A DNA stretch of 64,000 nucleotides from Volvox africanus (lineage: Eukaryota > Chlorophyta > Chlorophyceae > Chlamydomonadales > Volvocaceae). The DNA lies in contig BSDZ01000021.1 of NCBI GenBank assembly GCA_030268105.1, forward strand, positions 1,364,001 through 1,428,000, given 5' to 3'. A program made the translations under genes and the position numbers. Every line of letters starts with the position of its first letter. Within the stretch, counting starts at the first letter, position 1. Below are positions 28,080 through 40,482 of this stretch, in pieces. The notes under the pieces were generated by a model that was not told where the DNA came from, made no database searches, and saw only the letters and a program-made list of their open reading frames with translations.

Positions 28080-31000
28080 TCTCTGGTTATCATTGCCTTT
28101 GCCGGCAGCCTTCAAGCGAGAGTTGTGATCTTTTGATGCTCGTTATATGTTTCGGCGGAACTGGCTAGCAGAATAACAACATGCGTTGGGGTTAAAGCAG
28201 CAACTCCACGTTCAGGATGCATGTATGCGCCGTGTATGTACTTAAGGCGTTTAAGTTGGGCATGCGAACATAAGGCGGTCTTGCGATGGGTGGGTAGGGT
28301 TGGATCGATTATGTCCGGGTTCTAACAAGAGCAGAAACCTAAATTACAGGCGCATGGTTAGGAGAGAGATACAGGGTATGCGCACCCGCATTTATCGCTG
28401 GGTGTTTGAACCAGGGCGTCGACGGAATGAGGAAAGGCGCTCTCCTCAAATCCCTTAGGAGCCAATTGGGGCATCAGAGTCCCGAGCCGGTCGGGCGCTC
28501 GCCTGTTGTGACGGAGGCTGTTTGACAGGATAGACCGCGCGCACACATGGCGTGTGCTACAGCCGTTTGCGGCACCGGACATTTCACGCACCGTATATGG
28601 CTCGGAACGTGCATGGCTCATGGCGCAGCCTAGTCTCGCAGCCGAAGGGCGTGGACACTTCTATGTGGCTTAGAATGCATTTTCTGGTTGTCCTTTTACT
28701 GTACCCTTGGTACCTAGCGTTTTGCTTTTTCGGGTGCTAATGATTGGAGGACAGGGTGCACGTAATAGCAGGTTTAAAGAGGGGCACTCTGGGTCTAGGC
28801 GCCATGCCTGTATATGCACGAGGTTCACGGCAACCAACCTTATGGTTTTATATGGCAAGTGCAGATCATTTAGCGCGTGGATGTTTAGCTTCGCTGCGCA
28901 GTGCTGAGTCATGGTTAGCCCGAGTCTGAACCGTATGTTATGTGACCAGGGGTGTGTATGTGACGCTGCGACTTCCCCATGTTCTGTCATGTTTCTCATG
29001 CGATGTAAGCTGATGACACATAATTGGGCATCATGCAATGACGGGCATCGTTGGTACGGTAAGCCTATGCAATGACCTAAATTAGCGCTAAAGTGACAAC
29101 CAGCGTCAGGTTTCTTGCAAGTGTGGATGGTTACGTAACTTGTCGCCTATATTGCTTTGGACATGCAATGATCCAAAACTACAGATTTCTTCAGACCTTT
29201 ATGGATCAGAGGACGTCGATGTGAAATACTACGCCTAATTGTCGCTGTCGTGTCGACACGTGTCGACCTCCCGCCGCCCACCATACTTAACTCACAGCTA
29301 CATGCAGCCAACAAAAAATGCTATTCAAAGTCTCAAGCTTTGGTGGTTTTAATTAACTATGTTTTTTCGCCATATCTTCCTTACCCATAATAATAGGAAC
29401 TTTTTTCGGTCTGTATGAAATTCAGGAATGTGCAGGACATAAACCAGCACACAAACCATGTACACAAGTTATAGGAGAGTTTATAATTGGATGTTATAAC
29501 ATAAATTTAATTGTAACTTCACAAGCCTGCAATGGATACAATTGGCGCGTTGTCGTACGATGAACTACAGCTTCTCAAAAGCAGGACGCTGCAATGAATA
29601 TTTCCAGCAATAGAAGGTAATGATATTAACAAATAAAAAATAATTTTACGCTATTTGCGCTTGTAATTTCTTAGACGGTGGTTATCTGCTGACCGTTTGC
29701 TCTTCTCAATGAACCCGAGCTGAAGTCCTGTCGAACATTGATTAGTATAAAATCTGCTCTTAAACCTTACGGCGTGCAACAGGTTGCGTGGACTTGGCGT
29801 AGGTAGCAACTTTTACTCAAATGGATAACTTGAAATTCGTTCTTTAGTGTTTCATTCACAGTAAGTGGGTTCCAAAATCTTTATGGGATCGGTGTGGATG
29901 TAAGGAAAGACTATGCCCTGGACACCAAAGTCAATGTCATCTGACCCACAATATGTTTTTTCAATAACCTCACCCACATTGGTACCAGAATAGTAATTTC
30001 CTATAACGGTTTCCTGGTCAGTCATTCGTGCGTTCAGATTGCCCTTGACGTGTATGGCCACGCTCATCACATGCGGAACACAAAAGAAGCGTTACATGCG
30101 GTCATAAATATTCATATAACAACGCTTAATATGTCAGGATCATGTGGAGGATACGGGAAGGATTGCTGTCGAGGAGGGCATGTGTAGTTATCGGTCTTTG
30201 TTCGTAACCTTTTGTATATTGCTCCCGGCCGCCTTGAAGGGACTGAGCGTTGTCTACATTCCGCGTCCTGGGGACGTAAACGCGAGCCTCCCTTGGAATG
30301 TCACCACAGAATTTATGCGCGAGTCAGAGGTTCAGTTGTCACTTCTTGAAGGTGCGTGCGCGGTTAATTGTGCCGTTACAAAACCGTTTGGATGGTGAAT
30401 GATGCTGGCGGTAGGATGCCACGTCTGTTTTTCGTAGTATTCGACAGAAGGGATGATGGAGGCGCCGGGCCTTTAACTTTGTCGTGAAAGGCGGGGTTGC
30501 GATGGGAACAAACCGGCAGTCGTCCTCCATTTACAATGTCCTACCCTTGTCGAATGACACCATAATGATGCCATATCAGCGACGTAGTTGCGACAATATA
30601 TATCATTGTGGTGACATTTCCTGGAATCTCGAAGACAATTCCTTCATTATCATGTTTGCACATCACGGGCACATCATGTTTGCATTGCGTCGTCGTTCCT
30701 AAGAGTCAACCGCCTGTCCAGACCGTCATTCGGCAAATTACCTTGGGCCTAAGCACGTAGATTTAGCGTGTGGCTGTCACTTTTATATAAACAATACCCC
30801 ATTGGCATGTCAAGTTTATAGCTGTTTTTATATAATAACGCAGTCAAGCATGTATTATACGGATCGGCGAGACGCTACCTTAGCATGACAGAGGGTTTGA
30901 TCGGTGACCAATGATACAGTAAGCTAAAATGCCAATGCCAATGCCACCCAATTCCCTGGAACGGGAACGACAATGCAACTGTTGATGCGGAACTCCCTGG

Positions 31001-31243
31001 GTCCACCCCAGCTTACATAGATTAGGTCCGTGCTCAGAGGTGGTAGCGGATGTCTGGGTCAGGCTCGCATCCGTCTCAGCTCGCAGCGGTCTTGCCGGTC
31101 TCAAAGGTCTGGTCCCTGCCATTCACCCCGTCCTGCCTTGCCGGGTGTCACGACATAGCACGGTGCCATGACACGGCCAGGCCACGTGCTGCTCTGTGGT
31201 CTCTCCCCCAGAACTAGCTCGCCCTGCTGGGTCTACGCCGTAC
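28080..31243. other. Intergenic region between VARL loci A and B
   Basis: No convincing gene. It holds a perfect 16-base palindrome at 29252-29267 centred on CACGTG, an AT-rich part around 29.3-29.8 kb, and a short open frame at 30180-30350 that begins with a signal-peptide-like sequence and ends at a GT donor. Upstream exons or leader of locus B may lie in the last few hundred bases, where a CCCCCAG acceptor-like site stands at about 31211. Confidence 0.4.
29004..29008 (+). terminator. Candidate TGTAA poly(A) signal for locus A
   Basis: The first TGTAA I found downstream of the stop at 28079. The distance of about 925 bases is long, so this is weak. Confidence 0.2.
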
Positions 31244-34003
31244 ATGTCAGGATATCAACGACGGGGATCTGTCCCGCACCTGCAAATATCTATCCCACCC
31301 CAGGCTGACTTAAGCGATGACGTCAACTCTAGAGAGCATGTTAACGTCCGCCATCCGCCGGTGCAGCCAAGCTGCGGCGCTGGTAGCGCCACTGTGGCCG
31401 CCAACGCTGTCGGCATCGGTAGTGAGGGTCTGGGAGCGAGTCTCGCCTGCGGCCTTAAGTTCGCCTCGAACGCTCCTGAGCGCTCCGCGCTCATTCCGCC
31501 CATGAAGCGGCGACTCATCACCCTCTCAACCGCCGGCAATTTGAGGATATCGCCCCTCTCCAACCAGCAACTGCACCAACACCGAATATACCCGGTGCGC
31601 CGCCCCTCAACTGACGGCACGAGCGCGGGAGCGGCCCTGGTGGCGCCGCCTCTAGAGGCGCGAGAAGCGACCAGCCAGCAATCGCAGCCTCCCCCGCCTC
31701 CTAGCACACCAGCGCGCCAGCCCCATACCCCCAGCAGCCACATGGAAGGTGCGCGAAGGGAGCTCAGCCCCCGTGACGACAACGTGTTGCATGGCGTGTT
31801 CTATCCGGAGCCCTCAAGGCCAGAGACACCGCCGCCCCCAACTACACCCCGCGCAGGGGGCACGCGGGTTACAGGCAGTGGTGATGGCGGTGCCGCTGGC
31901 AGCGCTTCATTCGCCTCACCGTACCTCATCCTTCGTCCGGTGCTCTCTCTTAACGAGCGAACCGTCGAGAGCTGCGCCGCTCAAGTGATAATCACCACCA
32001 GTGGGGCCGTATACCCCGAGAGCCAACCAACTAACCTTTGCACACAAAATCCGCCGCAGCCTTTGAGGGTTGATCCCCCAGCCTTGCAGAGACTGACAAC
32101 CACAAGCTTGGGAAATGTTGCGCGCGCCGCAGATGCCGCTGCAGCAGTTGCCGCAGCGGGACCTGCCGTGGGCTCACGGGAAGATGGTCCGCTGGAAGGC
32201 GATGTGAATGGCCAGGACTGCCGGCAGCCGGCCTTTGTGGAGGCAGCAAGTAAACTCATCCAAACACGTCAGCAGCATCAAGATGCTCCTGCGTTGCACC
32301 TGGAGGTAGCCGCAACAACAGCATCGACCATTTGCACCATGTCGGCTGTCGCCGACGCGCCACCGTCCGTAGACGCCGGCTGTGGCGGACCCGCCGGCAG
32401 GGGTGAGGCTGAGGACAAATATGCTTCTGTACCGCAAGCTTCGGCTGCCACCACCAACACTACCTTGGGGATGTCCTGGACGACCATAGAGGTCACAGTC
32501 GCTGTTAAGCCCAAGACCGGCACTGCTGCGCGGCGCCCCGGCCATCGGGTGGGGTTGGGGGCCGCAACCAGCGAGGCCCATAATAGCTATGTGCGGGGCC
32601 CTGCATGCGGCATCTTTGACCTCACCCGGTACCTCACGGGCAGAGACTGCGTACGTCATTGCGGCCGCTGGATCTCCCGGTCTCAATTCGAAAAGGTAAG
32701 TGGGGCACGGCACGGTGGGTCCCACTGCCCAGGACATCCACTGATGCCGGAGTGTGGCCTCAGAGTTGGAGGTTGTGAGGCTGCGTTTCAGGGCCCAATT
32801 TACTACCCAATCGCCAAGGCTCCTAGAAGCATCTTGGTTGGCCAAGTAGAAATGTTAGTGATCATGGACTGATGGCACGCATTCACTACGAATGTGCATA
32901 CCTTGCAGGCGGGCGGTAGCACCATGGCGAAATGGTACCGCTCCATCCGCGTGTTGCCTGATTTGGAGCCGCTGGGCGAATGGCTGGAGCGCCATGATAT
33001 GCCCGTGCTGCGCGGGCCCTCGCGTCGCAGCCGAAAGCGGTCAGCGGCCGATAGCGGCGACGAAAAGGGCGGTTGGCAGGGTGCCACGGCTGACAGAAAT
33101 GAAGCAGCCTGGTGCGAGGATGACACGCCTGCGGTGGAGGAAGGCGAGCGGGCTGCATCGCTACCTGAGACATGGGCGCACCACATGCTACTGAAGCACC
33201 GAAATGGTGGTAGTGGTGGTGACGACTTGCTGGTTCAGCGTCTTATGAGCACATGGCCCTTGTCTCAGCCCTTCCTTCGAACGCCCGCTGTTGCGACTGC
33301 TGCCGCTTCGGGGCCCGCTGAGTGCGCTCCCTTCGGTTTGGTCTCCCCGCCCTATTTCGCAGTCACCGGCGTGTCACCAAACCCTGTTACCATTGCGGCA
33401 GCAGAGGCGGCGACGGCAGATGCAGGCGATGCCTTGGATCCTCCAGCATGGCAGGTGGAAGAAGCCGAGGATGACACGCCCGCCATGGCTTGGCGTGTTC
33501 CAGAGAATAAGTGCGCGTTTACGTCGTTGGCTCCGCTTCTAACGTTGCCCGCACTTCGCGCCCGCGTGTCCAATCTTAACTTAAGCAGTCCGCCTACGAG
33601 CCCCCGCTTACCGGAACTTGATGCCCAAGCGCACGCGGAAACTACCCAGAAGTTGTCGGGATCGGCTCCGGAGCAGCCAGGCATGCTACCGCACGGGCCG
33701 CAGCTACCACTGGATTGCGCGAACGTTCCAGTTGTGGGTGGTTTAGGATTGCCACCACCGCTCAAGCGTCCCCGGCTTGTTGAGCCAGGGAGTGCGCCTG
33801 TGCGCCCGCGCCTGCTCCTCCACAGGACCAGCGTCTCCGACGGCCTCGGCCCAGCGCAGCCGTATCTTTTTGCCGTGCAGGCGCCACCGGGAATGCTGTA
33901 TCGGGGGGGCGAACCATCGCGGAGCGGGTTTGGCAAGGCGGCGGACGTGGGCGTGGGAACGAATGACCCGAGGTCGCGTGGTACTCCTCTGGAAGGAAAA
34001 TAA
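31244..34003 (+). CDS. VARL locus B: RegA-like regulator with one VARL domain
   Basis: Exon 1, 31244-32695 (484 codons from ATG), and exon 2, 32909-34003 (364 codons plus stop), joined at phase 0 across a 213-base intron, give about 848 residues. Exon 1 is Pro/Ala/Ser-rich and ends with the divergent first VARL half: EVTVAVKPKTGTAARRPGHR, then VRGPACGIFDLTRYLTG, RDCVRHCGRWISRSQFEK. Exon 2 opens AGGSTMAKWYRSIRVLPD and EWLERHDMPVLRGP, then RRSRKR, and continues acidic, then Pro/Leu-rich. It is the most divergent VARL of the array (Gly-Ile-Phe-Asp-Leu-Thr where loci A, C and D read Phe-Asp-Val-Pro). Exon 1 lacks the long Gln runs. The start is the first ATG after an acceptor-like site, so an upstream coding exon is possible. 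The annotated C-terminus is suspect (see 33967-34239). Confidence 0.72.
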
Positions 34004-34239
34004 ACGGCGGAAAGAGGACGGCAACAATCCCTCTTATACCAAGGGATGTGCTCCTGAGTTGGGCTGAGCTGAGAGGGACTACGTGCGAGGGCATCGTCAC
34101 CATCGCGGATGATGCTAACCCGGATGACTTTCTGCGACAGGCTGTGACCCTGCTTGAACGAAGCAGCAGTGGCTACATGGCACGTCGTCGCCAGATGGGC
34201 GGTGCGCTGTATGGACGGCATCGCCACACATTGGACTGA
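33967..34239 (+). CDS. Coding-like segment in another frame at the 3' end of VARL locus B
   Basis: A frame different from that of locus B exon 2 opens at 33967 and runs 90 codons to a TGA at 34237-34239. Its content is protein-like and not repetitive, for example LLSWAELRGTTCEGIVTIAD and DDANPDDFLRQAVTLLERSS. The annotated frame ends 36 bases into this overlap in a short nondescript tail. The options are a frameshift or sequence error near 33960, a very small intron, or chance. Confidence 0.35.
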   Translation, partial: PEVAWYSSGRKINGGKRTATIPLIPRDVLLSWAELRGTTCEGIVTIADDANPDDFLRQAVTLLERSSSGYMARRRQMGGALYGRHRHTLD

Positions 34240-34562
34240 TTTTACTGTGATGTCTGCACTGACTTTGAACGGCAAATCCTGGCATCAAGACGGCGCAGAC
34301 GCATGCAGTATTATTTATAACTGTAGCAGCCTCGCCAAACGGCTGTGTTTTAGCAAAATAAACTTTCTGGGGAGTTCTTCAATGGCCACTGGAGGACTCC
34401 CAACTAAACCCTAACATTTTGCCCCAGCGTGCATGTGATTGCCCCGCAAGACACAACCTTCTCATAATCCTTTTTCATTGCGCTTTTCCACCAGTTTCCA
34501 CCCTACCTAGTTTGCGTTACCTCCCAGGGCAATAGACCCCGTTGTTGGTGAGTCGTGTCTGC

Positions 34563-34567
34563 TGTAA
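34563..34567 (+). terminator. TGTAA poly(A) signal candidate for locus B
   Basis: TGTAA located 560 bases after the stop at 34003 and about 325 bases after the alternative stop at 34239. Confidence 0.3.
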
Positions 34568-36559
34568 CGGCCATACCAATCATGAGGCCCTAGAGCAAGG
34601 TATGTGAAGGTACGTCGTTACGATTGAAGGTCATCCTGATGTAGGGCAGTTCAACGAAACGAACGTGGTCACGAAAACATACAGGAGTTTAACCACTGTG
34701 GTCGTCACGGGGGGATGATGAGATGATTTTTTCCTCGTTAAATGTTCTTAGTAACCCCCGCGGCGCTCGGGGTGTGGAATCTTACCTCCCCTGTCTTCTT
34801 ATCGGCCGTGTTCATATAACCAACGGCTGCTGTATCTTTTTCTTAGGCTATTCATGGTTGAGTTGTGTGAGGAAGCTCCATTGACTGATTTCGTTGCCGT
34901 TGCCATACCAACTGCTGCTATTGTTATGTTCTATTTTGATGCTTGGAGCCCTTTTTTGGGTACTTTGGGGCGAAATAACATGCATGTGGATGGGTGCTGT
35001 AGTGCGTCGACAAATTGAGCCCAATTGGGTGGATTGCCCAAGACAGTCACACGGAGTCAGTCCAGCCTAGCCAGGCCAACCTTGGAACTTTTGGAAGCTA
35101 ACTAGATGCCGTCGCGATTCGTCGTGCAGCTCTTCAGGCACCTGCTGCTTTAGGCAAAGCTGGGACACAAAAGTCCGTCGCCGCCCGAAATCTCTGCCTG
35201 GACAACTCAGAGATCAAGACAGCACGTAGGCCAATCAAGATGTACACGAGGGAAGCAGTAAGAAATCCGGAAACAAAGGCGTTTTCAAAGCAAAGTGTCA
35301 TTGTCCAGGTACCCAGCTAGAACATTACCCAGCAACACCGCGGATAGGTGTTGTATCACTGTAAACAAATATACGTTTGAGTTCTTTTGAAGAGAAGAAC
35401 CTTACTGCATCGCACCGGCATCGCGGGACGACGTAGAAGTATACCGTAAGTACGAACGAATTATACTTTTTTGCGTACAATAACTGACGATTTCTGCCAT
35501 AACGAGAAGCATGCCATATCGCATATAAAGATATAAAAAACATAATTTATTATATTCAATAAGAATTTTCGAGGATATAGATATAGATACTTTGTTCGTG
35601 CCTTCCGATATACCAGAAACTAACCTGGCTGCTGTCGCAACTGCTCTGAATCAACCCCTTAAATCAAGCACTTATATTCATTCTTTATGTAAACAAAATA
35701 TATTTACAATAAGAGACAAATGTTTTCATAGCATTCAGATAACGATGCAAGCTGCCGTGACCTGGCTTCGGTAGTTCCAGCCTTTTATTCCATCTGGAAG
35801 CAATGATTGACCATACTTGTATGATTAATTATCAAGCAGTGCACTTGAAGCACGTTTCCCTGCGATCAGGGGCAAAGCTCTGGGTGGGCGCCCTGCCAGG
35901 AACGCCCACTTCCACAACAACAGCACCCTCTAATATATATCTACTAACTTGAATAGTATCAAGCTATCCTTCGATTATTCGTGCAACAATCTAATTGGCA
36001 CTATGCCGTACGAGGGTCTGGCGCCCATGTAAAGGAACACCGAAAAGGTTACGAAGATGCAAAATCAGGGATGATAAGAATTATTCAATATTCTTTTAAG
36101 AATTATTTGCTTGTATATCTCATATTGAGGTTTTAGTAGACACACGTGACTAAGTTCGACCAAGATTCTGACAACAGATAGCCTTGTCGATTGGACGTAC
36201 AGGCATGTCGGGTACGTAGCCACCTGTGGCCACCGGTATCTGCGAGCCATTTTCTTCCTCTGTATGACCTAAACTTGCATGTTTTGGGCATGGAAAATAT
36301 GTATTTAAAGTTTGTTTGATTGGCTATCTGGACAACCATAGCTTGGGTGAGCCAGCTTTGCCCTGCGTGGCTTGGAAATGGCCTATCCAAGAGCCTATCC
36401 GGCATGGCTTGCAATTTAGGAGCATTGCTACATGATTAATTTAATTAACGGAATTGAAGCCATTGAGGGTTTGCCGATGGCATCGGAACGGCGCAAAGGC
36501 GTTCACCAATACCAACAGTGATATGATCAAAGCGATATGGATAAGTTCAATTCTGTAAG
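34568..36559. other. Intergenic stretch with no gene seen
   Basis: AT-rich from about 35.3 to 36.2 kb. It contains the third copy of the conserved hairpin element (35884-35909). No open frame with coding character was seen. Confidence 0.45.
35884..35909. repeat. Conserved hairpin element, copy 3
   Basis: Seven-base stem (GTGGGCG and complement) around the 12-base loop CCCTGCCAGGAA. It lies outside the 19.6-23.5/38.5-43.9 kb duplication, so it was not simply carried along with it. Confidence 0.5.
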
Positions 36560-36609
36560 GCGTCGGCGCTGCTGTGGACCCATCAGCTCTGACCTCCTCA
36601 GCAGCACGC

Positions 36610-37530
36610 CTTCCATCAACGGGTTGTGGACGCAGAATATCTATCGTACCGCAAGCTTCGGCCGCCACCACCAACACTACCTTGGCGATGTCCTGGACGA
36701 CCACAGTCGCTGTTAAGCCCAAGACCGGCACTGCTGCGCGGCGCCCCGGCCATCGGGTGGGGTTGGGGGTCATCAGCGAGGCCCATAATAGCTATGTGCG
36801 GGGCCCTGCATGCGGCATCTTTGACCTCACCCGGTACCTCACGGGCAGAGACTGCGTACGACACAGTGCTATATCCTACCTAAGCGTTGGAGTCTTTCCA
36901 CCATACATTCAATTCTTTTCGCAGTAAATATTGCAATATTGCAATATTGCAGCATCCGTAGGTAAAGGCGGGAAACGAAAAGCATCTACGAGCTGGCCCA
37001 TCCTTCTCACGGGCATGTGGCTGCCCCAAATTTAATGTTCTGTTTATGTTGCATCATCAGTGCTAAGTGGTACTAGCTACTCTTTTCGCGTGTTGCCTGA
37101 ATTGGAGCCGCTAGCTGGGCGAGTGGCTGTGGCCTAGGCTGGAGCACCTCATGTCCGTGCTTCAAGGTCCGCCACAACGCAGTCTGGAATGGGGGCCATA
37201 TGTGAGGGTGCCGCGGCGATAGAAATGAGGCAGCCTTGGGCGAATCGCATATTACTGCAACACGGCAACTGCTGGGCCACGGCATCGTAACCTAATGCTC
37301 AGCATCCTATCGTAATGGGTTGTAATGTCGTCATGACATCAAACTCAGTTATACTGTGGCAGAGAAGAGGCGGCAGCCGTCGCAGATGATGGTTGTCACA
37401 TGCTGCGCAGGTTACATGCTGTACTGTAGCACCGTTGCCACGCCGACTAGGGAGCTGATAGAAACCGAGGACAAGACGCCTACCATAACCCTGAGTGTCC
37501 AGGGTGTACCAGAGAACAAGAGGACTTAAT
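36610..37530 (+). pseudogene. Decayed partial copy of VARL locus B
   Basis: Bases 36630-36867 match locus B exon 1 closely (VPQASAATTNTTL ... TAARRPGHRVGLG ... GIFDLTRYLTGRDCVRH) but break off before the CGRWISRSQFEK end. From about 37065 the second VARL half is still recognisable (AKWY, FRVLPELEPL, a broken GEWLERH, VLQGPPQRS) with stops and indels. Further matches to locus B exon 2 continue to about 37530. There is no functional splice junction or frame. A short AATATTGC triplication lies at 36928-36951. Confidence 0.75.
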
Positions 37531-38469
37531 TCTTCCGGCACTCATGCCCGAGTGCCCGCGCTACATGCGCACTGTAATTAATCCATAATGTAAATGCATA
37601 AATGGTTAAGTATATACCTTGAAATTCATTTATTTTGGACTGGTTCCGTAGTTTAGGTTAAATGTAAAGTCTACAGAAAAACCGCAGGATAACGTGAAGT
37701 TTACAAAAGCAGTTATGACAATCGTCCCACGCTGGTTTGTTTTATTGCCTAAGGGACAAAGAGTTTAATGCACTGGCTTATAGCATAGCCCATAGCCAAC
37801 TGTGGGCTCCCAAATTACCGCGCAACAGTAGTGCGCGCTAATGGCAATGAAGCTGACGGCCAGGATTTCTAAGGAGTAAATGGACGTGGTCATGCAGCAT
37901 TGGAAGCCCTTCAGGGCATAGCATATCCGTCCCCATCCATGATTACCGCATTTCGCCGTTGTATTAGGGCAGCTCAAAGGGCACGACAGCAGGTTAAGAC
38001 TAGTCGGCTCAGAGACCGACAATTTATTTCGCAAATAAAAGAGGAAAAGGGATCCTGGAAAAAATACAACACCAGCATGAGGAAGCAAGCAGGCCGGGTT
38101 GTTTGCTTTTGGAGCCCGCCTAAAACCTCATGCCATAAGCAGACTTGCAATTACTATAGGAAAGGCCTTGATATTTTACATATATGTATGTATGTCCTAC
38201 TTCTTTCGGGCTGCCTCATCACATCGGCATTGGTGAGGTGTACGTGTTGTACACTTCTTGTAACACGAAATAGATGCATCCTTTTTACCATGGCTGAATG
38301 AATGAAAAATTATAATATTGTCATGTAGGCTTTATCCTATACGAGTTAGCGATACTGTCCTAAAAGTGCAAACCTTTGAGTTTTAAGAAAAGGTTACCAT
38401 GATACGGCCTTTTCATTACAACCTATGATTGATTAGTCCTTTTTAAGGCTGGCGTCTAACGCGGCTGAC
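37531..38469. other. Intergenic stretch with no gene seen
   Basis: Between the locus B pseudogene and the second copy of the segmental duplication. Only short open frames without recognisable content. Confidence 0.4.
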
Positions 38470-39004
38470 ATAACACATAAGATTCCATGGTCATCCTTGT
38501 AGAAAGTTTTGAGACCCGCTGTAGGTTTTCCGGGAAACTTCGGCATCGAGCAATGAAATGTTCTTGTTGCCTTAAAATTTGCCCTTGGAACTGGGACAAC
38601 GTGAAGTATGGCTACTTTCAAAGGTACGGTTAACCGGCGCGCGGTGGGCAGAGTAGGGCTTGGTTTGGCCATTGAATTTAATTTATTATCATAACATACT
38701 TCAATATTTAATAATGGGAGTTAGTTTACATGTTGTTACAGCAAAAGGCGAATTGCCGACTTCCTCGGCACCAAGCCCTACCTACACGATTTCTAAAAAT
38801 CACATAGGATCTTTTCATTTGTAATGTTTCAATAGACCAGATGATGTTTTTGGCAAACACAAAGCCTTGCGTGCCCATGCCTTGAATTCCCAGTTTTCGG
38901 CAGCATTTGATCCGCCCAGTTGACGAACTGACGACCAAGAATTGCATGCTATTATATCCTTACAGTACTCACAAGCATTACGTCTATCTACTGCAAGCTG
39001 TTTG

Positions 39005-39036
39005 TTGGTGGGCGCCGTGCCAGTATCGCCCACCAA
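39005..39036. repeat. Conserved hairpin element, copy 2
   Basis: Ten-base stem (TTGGTGGGCG and complement) around the 12-base loop CCGTGCCAGTAT. The most complete of the three copies. Confidence 0.6.
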
Positions 39037-40050
39037 TACCGCCACTTCTCAACGGTGTTTATATTGTATCCTTGTGTATGAGTGCACGTGGATTCATGTT
39101 CGAATGTATGGAAAGGTAAGCGATGAAGCTCACAAATGGATAAAAAGGGCACGTACACTAACGAACAACAGTCATTGCAATCTTTGCATTGACGTCCGCC
39201 TGCGGGAGTCCTGACCAAAGAATATTATTGGGGGCATTGATATAATTGCGATTCTAAGACGTTTGCCCAAAGGTTCCTACATTGAGATAACGGCGTCTCG
39301 ATGGGCAGACGAGGCTGAATAACTTTACACATACGGTCTTTAAATGGCATCATAGAATATGACTTCGTGAAGTCATTGAAAAAAACCTTGTTTGGGCCAC
39401 TGGAGGCTGCACTCTGCTCGTGGTCCTCAGTCTGCCGGCGTCATGGGAAAGCTTTATTGTTGAAGCATTCCTCGAGCATAAACACTATACTGGACCTTTC
39501 TCAACGGTGAGTTTGGCTCTGACGCCAAAGAAACTTGGAAGGCCTATGTGTAACATAGCTGACAGCTCTTATGACGGCTAGAACCCAATATTTTACGCCA
39601 AGCGCGTCCATTAGTAGATTGTGACAGCTTTATAGGTCTACGATGTTGCAGATCCTGCGCAAGGGCGCATTCGAGGTGGCCGTCACCCGAGCAGGTTGTG
39701 TTAGCACGTATTAGACGGCTGGATTCGAATGTTGTATGCGTTCAAGCTAATCTTAGTTACTGTAATGACCAGGATTGGACTCTCTGTGTAGGGCGGCGTC
39801 ACCCATGGCGGCGATTCCTTGAGGACGCGCGCCAGCAGAGCGAGTGCCTTGCGTTGCCCTATAATCCATTTCCTTTGCTGCCGTACAGCTCACTATTCTC
39901 TAAATTCTCCGTTCCGGCTCACTCCGTTCCGGCACACTCACCCTGCATGCGCGGATTACATGTGCTCTCTCCTTATCGTCGCCGCCCTGTTCCACCTACC
40001 CCGCGCCGCGCACTAATGCACCTGGCCAATCTGTCACTTCTTCTTGGCAG

Positions 40051-40097
40051 GCGTCCTGCAAGAATCTGCTAAGAAGCCCCTACGCATATGTGACGAG
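40051..40097 (+). CDS. Putative 5' exon 1 of VARL locus C
   Basis: A 47-base interval between TTGGCAG and GTAAGG, equivalent to 21219-21265. It reads ASCKNLLRSPYAYVT with AG carried over. Confidence 0.4.
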
Positions 40098-40431
40098 GTA
40101 AGGAGACGTAGAGCAAGTTCCGCCGGATATGAATGATTTGGAGTCCATCCCCCATGTCGGAGAGCAATCAACGGCCGTGAGAAGGGCAGCACCACGCACT
40201 GCGTGGAAGGCACCTGAAATGAAAGTATAGCCCACACACCTTTAAACCTAACACATACACACATATGTATGCTATCAGTGGTACTCACAATTCTTTACGG
40301 TCACTTACCTGCACATGCGTTAGGTTGTCCGTGAGCTGCGCATCACGGCTCACAGTGTGTGACTGTCCGTCCGTCCACGCCTTCGGCAACATCGATCCCA
40401 ATTCAAATGGACCCGACTTACCTTATTTCAG

Positions 40432-40482
40432 GAGGAGTCTCTTGGAAGGCCAAACTTCTGCCGCTGCTGCTTCTTCATGGAG
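40432..40482 (+). CDS. Putative 5' exon 2 of VARL locus C
   Basis: A 51-base interval between TTTCAG and GTAGGA, equivalent to 21582-21629 with one extra codon. It reads RRSLLEGQTSAAAASSW after the carried AG. Continuation into the main exon is unresolved. Confidence 0.4.

Noticed and set aside
33352..34275. A 307-codon minus-strand open frame
   Set aside because: It is antisense to locus B exon 2 and has no independent coding features.
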